A DNA stretch of 45,251 nt, from positions 1-45,251 of the forward strand of contig CANNGJ010000023.1 of assembly GCA_947504185.1 (NCBI GenBank), written 5' to 3'. Each line of letters opens with the position of its first letter. Position 1 is the stretch's first letter. This DNA comes from an uncultured Tenacibaculum sp. GTDB taxonomy: Bacteria; Bacteroidota; Bacteroidia; Flavobacteriales; Flavobacteriaceae. The notes under the pieces were generated by a model. It worked only from the letters and a program-made list of their open reading frames with translations. It was not told where the DNA came from and ran no database searches. A program made the position numbers and the translations under genes. Of this stretch, positions 41,455 through 45,251 are shown piece after piece.

Positions 41455-42150
41455 TTATTGACCTGCTTCTTTTTTAGCATCTTCAATCATTTTGTCATTT
41501 GCTACAATAGCAAATTCAACACGTCTGTTTTTGCTTCTTCCTTCAACTGTTTCGTTTGATGCAATAGGGTCGTTTATTCCTAGTCCTTTAGTTTCAAAAC
41601 GAGTAGAACTTAAACCTTTAGTAGCTAAATAGTTTTTTACTGAGTTGGCTCTTTTTTCAGAAAGAGTTTGGTTGTACTCTGCTTTACCTGTACTATCGGT
41701 GTAACCATAAATAACAATATTTGTTTCGCTATAGTCTTTAAAAACTGGAATTAATTTATCTAAATTGGCTTTAGCTGCAGATGTTAATGTTGATTTGTTA
41801 GTTGCAAATCTAACAGCATTTTCTCCTAAAGTAAGTTTAATACCTTCACCAACTCTTTCAACTTCTGCGCCAGGAACGGCTTCTTCTATTTCGCGAGCTT
41901 GTTTGTCCATTTTATTACCAATAACACCACCAGCAACACCACCAATAACACCGCCTAAAACAGCGCCAAGTTCAGAGTTGTTTCCGCTTCCTACGTTATT
42001 ACCAATAACAGCTCCTAAGATAGCACCGGCAGTTGTTCCAATAACTGCTCCTTTTTGAGTATTATTGGCGTTTTTAACTGAACTACAAGAAGTAAAAATA
42101 CTAGTAGCTAAAAATAGAATTGATAGGCTGTATATAATTGTTTTTTTCAT
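41455..42150 (-). CDS. OmpA-family lipoprotein with glycine zipper
   Basis: 231 residues. Lipobox IFTSC (Cys22); a glycine-zipper segment at about 34-80 ('GAVIGTTAGAILGAVIGNNV', 'LGAVLGGVIGGVAGGVIGNK') and a C-terminal OmpA peptidoglycan-binding domain (about 105-215: 'FATNKSTLTSAAKANLDKL', 'VIYGYTDSTGKAEYNQTLSE', 'KGLGINDPIASNET', 'SKNRRVEFAI'). Expected role: link between the outer membrane and peptidoglycan. Second gene of an operon with the lipocalin-like lipoprotein (17-base gap), opposite an ECF sigma-factor gene. Confidence 0.92.
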   Translation of the reverse strand: MKKTIIYSLSILFLATSIFTSCSSVKNANNTQKGAVIGTTAGAILGAVIGNNVGSGNNSELGAVLGGVIGGVAGGVIGNKMDKQAREIEEAVPGAEVERVGEGIKLTLGENAVRFATNKSTLTSAAKANLDKLIPVFKDYSETNIVIYGYTDSTGKAEYNQTLSEKRANSVKNYLATKGLSSTRFETKGLGINDPIASNETVEGRSKNRRVEFAIVANDKMIEDAKKEAGQ

Positions 42151-42167
42151 GATATATTTTTTTATGA

Positions 42168-42647
42168 TTATTTTCTTTGAAATGAGTAAGTGATATTTTT
42201 TATGTCTCCAGCAACGTTTATTTTATCAACTAAATCAAAACTAGTTTCTGTTACATTTTTAACATCTAAAATAAAACCATTATTAACTTCTTTAGCTTTA
42301 TGATTGTTAATTATTTTTAACACAAAATTACCATCCTTGTTAACATACCAAGTAATTGGAGAACTAAATTCTTTACAATTAGTACTTGGGTTATTTAAGC
42401 TCATCTCACCTTTATTGTTATTTGAAATGAAACTCCAGTTACTACCAACAAAACACTTAGAGTCTTCTAAATTAAAAGAGTTTACGTTAAAGTAATTAGA
42501 TCCAGGAAAGTTTACTGAAGCAATTGTCCAGTTACCTTTAAGCACACGTTCGGTTTTATTGTCTAATTTAGTGTTTACTGCTGAAGATGTAGATTTACAC
42601 CCAACAATTGCAGCTAAAAAAAGAACAAAGAATAAAGTTTTTTTCAT
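42168..42647 (-). CDS. Lipocalin-like lipoprotein
   Basis: 159 residues; lipobox LAAIVGC (Cys17). 'VLKGNWTIASVNFPGSNYFN' opens a lipocalin-like barrel (G-x-W strand), followed by 'NLEDSKCFVGSNWSFISNN', 'TWYVNKDGNFVLKIINNH' and 'TSFDLVDKINVAGDIKNITY'. Likely a small-ligand binder at the outer membrane. Upstream on the minus strand is a TGTGAC-N17-TGTC pair; the ECF sigma gene is divergent, which makes sigma control of this operon possible. Confidence 0.82.
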   Translation of the reverse strand: MKKTLFFVLFLAAIVGCKSTSSAVNTKLDNKTERVLKGNWTIASVNFPGSNYFNVNSFNLEDSKCFVGSNWSFISNNNKGEMSLNNPSTNCKEFSSPITWYVNKDGNFVLKIINNHKAKEVNNGFILDVKNVTETSFDLVDKINVAGDIKNITYSFQRK

Positions 42648-42816
42648 AATTTATAGTTTAGTTTTTTATAAAGATAATGAAACTACAACAAGTTAATTGT
42701 TTTAGTTCTTGGTTTATGACACCGAACTTTTATAGAGAGTCACATTAAACTTGATTTATTTTTAAATAAAAAATGAACCTTTTAATTTTTTCTGTGTCTA
42801 TGAGATGTAATCGATT

Positions 42817-43362
42817 ATGAAAGATTTAGATAGTATAACGGATAAAGAATTAGTTCTTAAATATCAATCAGGAAATAAGCAAGTAATTTCTTTATTAGTT
42901 AAAAAGTGGCATGTGCAGTTTTGTAAGTTGGCTTATTGGTATGTAAAAGATACTGATATAGCAAAGGATATTGCGCAAGAAAGCTGGCAAACGATACTAA
43001 ATAAACTAGCAACACTCGATAATCCTGAACGATTTAAAAGTTGGTCAATTAGTATTGTAAATAGAAAAGCAATTGATTGGTTACGGGCTAATAAAAGAGT
43101 AGAGGATAAGTATCAAAAATATTATAAAGAAAATAAAAGAGTTATTCTTGAAGAAGAGCAGGATGAACAGCAGGAATTAAAAAATAAACTTTTAAAAGCT
43201 ATTCAGAAATTATCTAGAGAACAACAAGTAGTCGTTAGATTGTTTTATACGGAGTCATATTCGTTAAAAGAGATTAGTGAGTTATTAGACATATCAATTG
43301 GTACTGCAAAATCAAGACTCTTTCATGCGAGAGAAAAATTAAAAACAATTTTAAAAAAGTAA
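42817..43362 (+). CDS. ECF-type RNA polymerase sigma factor
   Basis: 181 residues. Region 2: 'LVLKYQSGNKQVISLLVKKW', 'YVKDTDIAKDIAQESWQTI', 'NPERFKSWSISIVNRKAIDW'; region 4: 'KLSREQQVVVRLFYTESYSL' and the helix-turn-helix 'KEISELLDISIGTAKSRLFH'. No extra domains. It is followed 5 bases later by a small membrane protein, a usual place for a regulator of sigma activity, though the product has no recognisable anti-sigma domain. Likely autoregulated (TGAAC-N16-TGTC upstream of the start). Confidence 0.93.
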   Translation: MKDLDSITDKELVLKYQSGNKQVISLLVKKWHVQFCKLAYWYVKDTDIAKDIAQESWQTILNKLATLDNPERFKSWSISIVNRKAIDWLRANKRVEDKYQKYYKENKRVILEEEQDEQQELKNKLLKAIQKLSREQQVVVRLFYTESYSLKEISELLDISIGTAKSRLFHAREKLKTILKK

Positions 43363-43367
43363 ACATT

Positions 43368-43751
43368 ATGAATTCAACAGAAGATATAGACAAGTTAATT
43401 AAAGAAACATTAACTGAAGAAGAAGCAAAATTTTATCAAGAATTAGATGAGCAAAATGTATTGCAAATGGTAGGTGGTTTATTTCAAGGAAAAAATAAAT
43501 GGATAATGATACTAATGAATATAATGACTTTAGTGTTTTTTGGATTATTTATCTACTGTATTGTTCAGTTTTTTGAAGCGACAACAACTAAAGAGTTGAT
43601 TAAATGGGCTGCTGGGGCATTAATATTTTTACTTGGTGTAAGTATGTTAAAAATATTTGCTTGGATGCAAATGGATAAAAATGCCTTGTTAAGAGAGGTT
43701 AAAAGACTGGAGCTACAGGTTTCCTCATTGTCAGGAAAAATCTCTGATTAA
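43368..43751 (+). CDS. DUF6768-type small membrane protein
   Basis: 127 residues: an acidic N-terminal helix ('IDKLIKETLTEEEAKFYQEL'), a short linker 'GGLFQGKNKW', two TM helices ('IMILMNIMTLVFFGLFIYCI' and 'WAAGALIFLLGVSMLKIFAW') and a C-terminal coiled coil ('LLREVKRLELQVSSLSGKI'). Matches the DUF6768 family, which is often paired with an ECF sigma gene in Bacteroidetes. Encoded with the sigma factor and probably affecting it through the cytosolic N-terminus; this is inference. Confidence 0.8.
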   Translation: MNSTEDIDKLIKETLTEEEAKFYQELDEQNVLQMVGGLFQGKNKWIMILMNIMTLVFFGLFIYCIVQFFEATTTKELIKWAAGALIFLLGVSMLKIFAWMQMDKNALLREVKRLELQVSSLSGKISD

Positions 43752-43822
43752 GATTTTATAAGCCCCATATTATTTAGTAAATTGCAGCACTTTTTAGGGA
43801 TGATTTCTTTCCCACGCTGAAT

Positions 43823-43841
43823 TTTCGAAGATTCTTCGAAA
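43823..43841 (+). promoter_or_regulatory. Hairpin in rocD leader
   Basis: Perfect 8-bp arms TTTCGAAG / CTTCGAAA with loop ATT, preceded by a short GGGA...TCCC stem (about 43797-43813). No T-run, so not a simple terminator. Lies 50 bases before the rocD start; could be a structured leader. Confidence 0.4.
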
Positions 43842-43891
43842 GGATAAAGGTAAACAGGAATAGTTTTTTATTAATTAAAAATTATTTTAAA

Positions 43892-45136
43892 ATGGCTGTT
43901 TTAGACCAATTAACTTCGCAACAAGCGATCGATTTAGAAAACAAGTATGGAGCACATAACTACCATCCATTACCAGTAGTATTAAGTAAGGGTGAAGGAG
44001 TACATGTGTGGGATGTTGAAGGAAAAAAGTATTATGACTTTTTATCTGCTTATTCAGCAGTAAACCAAGGACATTGTCACCCAAAAATTGTTGGTGCAAT
44101 GGTAAACCAAGCGCAAACATTAACTTTAACTTCTCGTGCTTTTTATAACGACAGATTAGGTAACTACGAAAAATTTGCAGCAGAGCTTTTTGGTTTTGAT
44201 AAGTTATTACCTATGAATACAGGTGCAGAAGCAGTAGAAACTGCTTTGAAATTATGTAGAAAATGGGCTTATGAAGTAAAAGGAATTAACGAAAATGATG
44301 CACAAATTGTAGTTTGTGAAAATAACTTTCACGGACGTACAACAACGATTATTTCTTTTTCTAACGATCCTATAGCTCGTAAGAATTTTGGTCCTTACAC
44401 AGACGGTTTCATCAAAATTGAATATAACAATTTAAAAGCTTTAGAAGAAGCTTTAGAAAGTGATAAAAATATAGCAGGATTCTTAGTAGAGCCAATTCAA
44501 GGAGAAGCAGGAGTATATGTTCCTTCTGAAGGATATTTAGCAGCTGCAAAAGCATTGTGTGAAAAGCATAATGTATTATTTATTGCTGATGAAGTTCAAA
44601 CAGGAATAGCACGTACAGGAAAAATGTTAGCGGTAGATCATGAAAATGTAAAACCAGATGTTTTAATTTTAGGAAAAGCATTAAGTGGAGGTGCTTACCC
44701 AGTTTCTGGAGTTTTAGCTAACGATAATATTATGAACGTTATTAAGCCAGGGAACCATGGTTCTACTTTCGGAGGAAATCCAGTAGCAGCAGCAGTTGCA
44801 GTTGCAGCATTAGAAGTTGTACAAGAAGAAAACTTAGCAGATAACGCAGAGCGTTTAGGTAAAATATTTAGAGCAGAATTAGCTGAGTTTGCCGAAACTA
44901 CTGATTTAGTAAAATCTGTTAGAGGTAAAGGATTGTTAAACGCTGTTTTAATTAACGATATAGAAGAAAGCTCTACAGCTTGGGATATTTGTATAAAGTT
45001 ACGTGATAACGGATTATTAGCAAAACCAACACATGGTAACATTATTCGTTTTGCTCCACCATTAGTAATGAATGAAGAGCAATTAATGGATTGTATTTCT
45101 ATTATTAAGAAAACAATTTCTGAATTTAAGAAATAA
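43892..45136 (+). CDS. rocD: Ornithine-oxo-acid transaminase
   Basis: PLP enzyme converting ornithine and 2-oxoglutarate to glutamate semialdehyde and glutamate. 414 residues. Seen: '[20 protein letters not shown]', '[19 protein letters not shown]', '[20 protein letters not shown]', '[20 protein letters not shown]', '[13 protein letters not shown]', '[18 protein letters not shown]', and the PLP lysine in '[20 protein letters not shown]'. This combination, with the '[11 protein letters not shown]' stretch, identifies ornithine rather than acetylornithine aminotransferase. Linked to arginine catabolism/proline supply. Terminator at 45189. Confidence 0.94.
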   Translation: MAVLDQLTSQQAIDLENKYGAHNYHPLPVVLSKGEGVHVWDVEGKKYYDFLSAYSAVNQGHCHPKIVGAMVNQAQTLTLTSRAFYNDRLGNYEKFAAELFGFDKLLPMNTGAEAVETALKLCRKWAYEVKGINENDAQIVVCENNFHGRTTTIISFSNDPIARKNFGPYTDGFIKIEYNNLKALEEALESDKNIAGFLVEPIQGEAGVYVPSEGYLAAAKALCEKHNVLFIADEVQTGIARTGKMLAVDHENVKPDVLILGKALSGGAYPVSGVLANDNIMNVIKPGNHGSTFGGNPVAAAVAVAALEVVQEENLADNAERLGKIFRAELAEFAETTDLVKSVRGKGLLNAVLINDIEESSTAWDICIKLRDNGLLAKPTHGNIIRFAPPLVMNEEQLMDCISIIKKTISEFKK

Positions 45137-45188
45137 ACTTTTTTAAATTTTAATTATAGAAAAAAGGAGCGGTAAAAATCTAGTCATG

Positions 45189-45217
45189 GTCGGAAGAAAA
45201 AATCTTCCGACTTTTTT
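45189..45217 (+). terminator. Rho-independent terminator of rocD
   Basis: Arms GTCGGAAGA / TCTTCCGAC, loop of five As, followed by TTTTTT. 52 bases past the rocD stop. Confidence 0.88.
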
Positions 45218-45232
45218 ATTTTCCGTCGGTTA

Positions 45233-45240
45233 TAATTTTG
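45233..45240 (+). promoter_or_regulatory. -7 promoter box for the next gene (off window)
   Basis: TAATTTTG, exact TAnnTTTG match, at the end of the window; the gene it would serve is not included. Confidence 0.4.
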
Positions 45241-45251
45241 GCTTTAATTAT

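Noticed and set aside
1..45251. CRISPR array, prophage, insertion sequence or tRNA genes
   Set aside because: No direct-repeat/spacer series, transposase, integrase or phage gene, and no tRNA cloverleaf was recognised in the intergenic regions.

Overview
The window is a contiguous, AT-rich piece of chromosome that looks like a marine Flavobacteriaceae genome (Tenacibaculum/Polaribacter-like). The evidence is a type IX secretion (T9SS) substrate with a type B C-terminal signal followed by a PorP/SprF partner, flavobacterial -7 promoter boxes (TAnnTTTG) ahead of many genes, and many family-restricted lipoproteins (DUF6452, DUF6048, DUF6768). About 48 protein genes are packed tightly on both strands. 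I see no rRNA, tRNA, IS element, phage or CRISPR array, and no gene-free stretch longer than 300 bases.

Layout. 1-4025: 3' end of a giant SprB-like adhesin plus its PorP/SprF partner. 4093-9207: rluF-like pseudouridine synthase, tgt, an LptF/LptG permease, an EamA transporter and accA. 9285-14002: small secreted or lipoprotein genes, queE, a HerA-like ATPase, a cupin and a barrel-like protein. 14075-17184: a two-component system (NarL-type regulator, TPR histidine kinase, unknown 160-residue protein). 17288-20966: ZIP transporter, two methyltransferases and a secreted pentapeptide-repeat protein. 21087-24910: HU, then an AAA ATPase-recQ-fmt operon. 25030-30646: DUF493, a three-gene periplasmic PPIase/SurA cluster, MoxR ATPase and a DUF4440-like lipoprotein. 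30675-33650: 3-hydroxyacyl-CoA dehydrogenase, Gfo/Idh/MocA oxidoreductase, pcm and a 53-residue lipoprotein. 33670-36345: a head-to-tail operon of a DUF1835 protein, a nucleoside phosphorylase and a cytoplasmic periplasmic-binding-fold protein. 36496-41344: SUI1, a 2OG-Fe(II) oxygenase, DUF6048/DUF6452, a PEGA protein and rlmD. 41455-45136: OmpA and lipocalin lipoproteins, divergent ECF sigma with DUF6768, then rocD.

The most interesting signal is a probable undescribed two-component regulon. A 16-bp dyad (roughly TACCTA-N4-TAGGTA) lies upstream of the response-regulator gene, the kinase operon, the adjacent barrel gene (start 14002) and a distant PEGA gene (start 39131). In all four cases it ends 22-23 bp upstream of the -7 promoter box. 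That fixed spacing is what an activator touching RNA polymerase would need, so the genes look like one autoregulated envelope circuit.

Other points: Tgt and RlmD both lack the cysteines that normally bind their metal centres; tgt, queE and the AAA ATPase gene have -7 boxes so close to ATG that their mRNAs should be almost leaderless; a 66-bp imperfect inverted repeat sits between two convergent terminators; paired hairpins occur in the leaders of the Gfo/Idh gene and rocD. All functional calls rest on reading motifs by eye; no database search was run.
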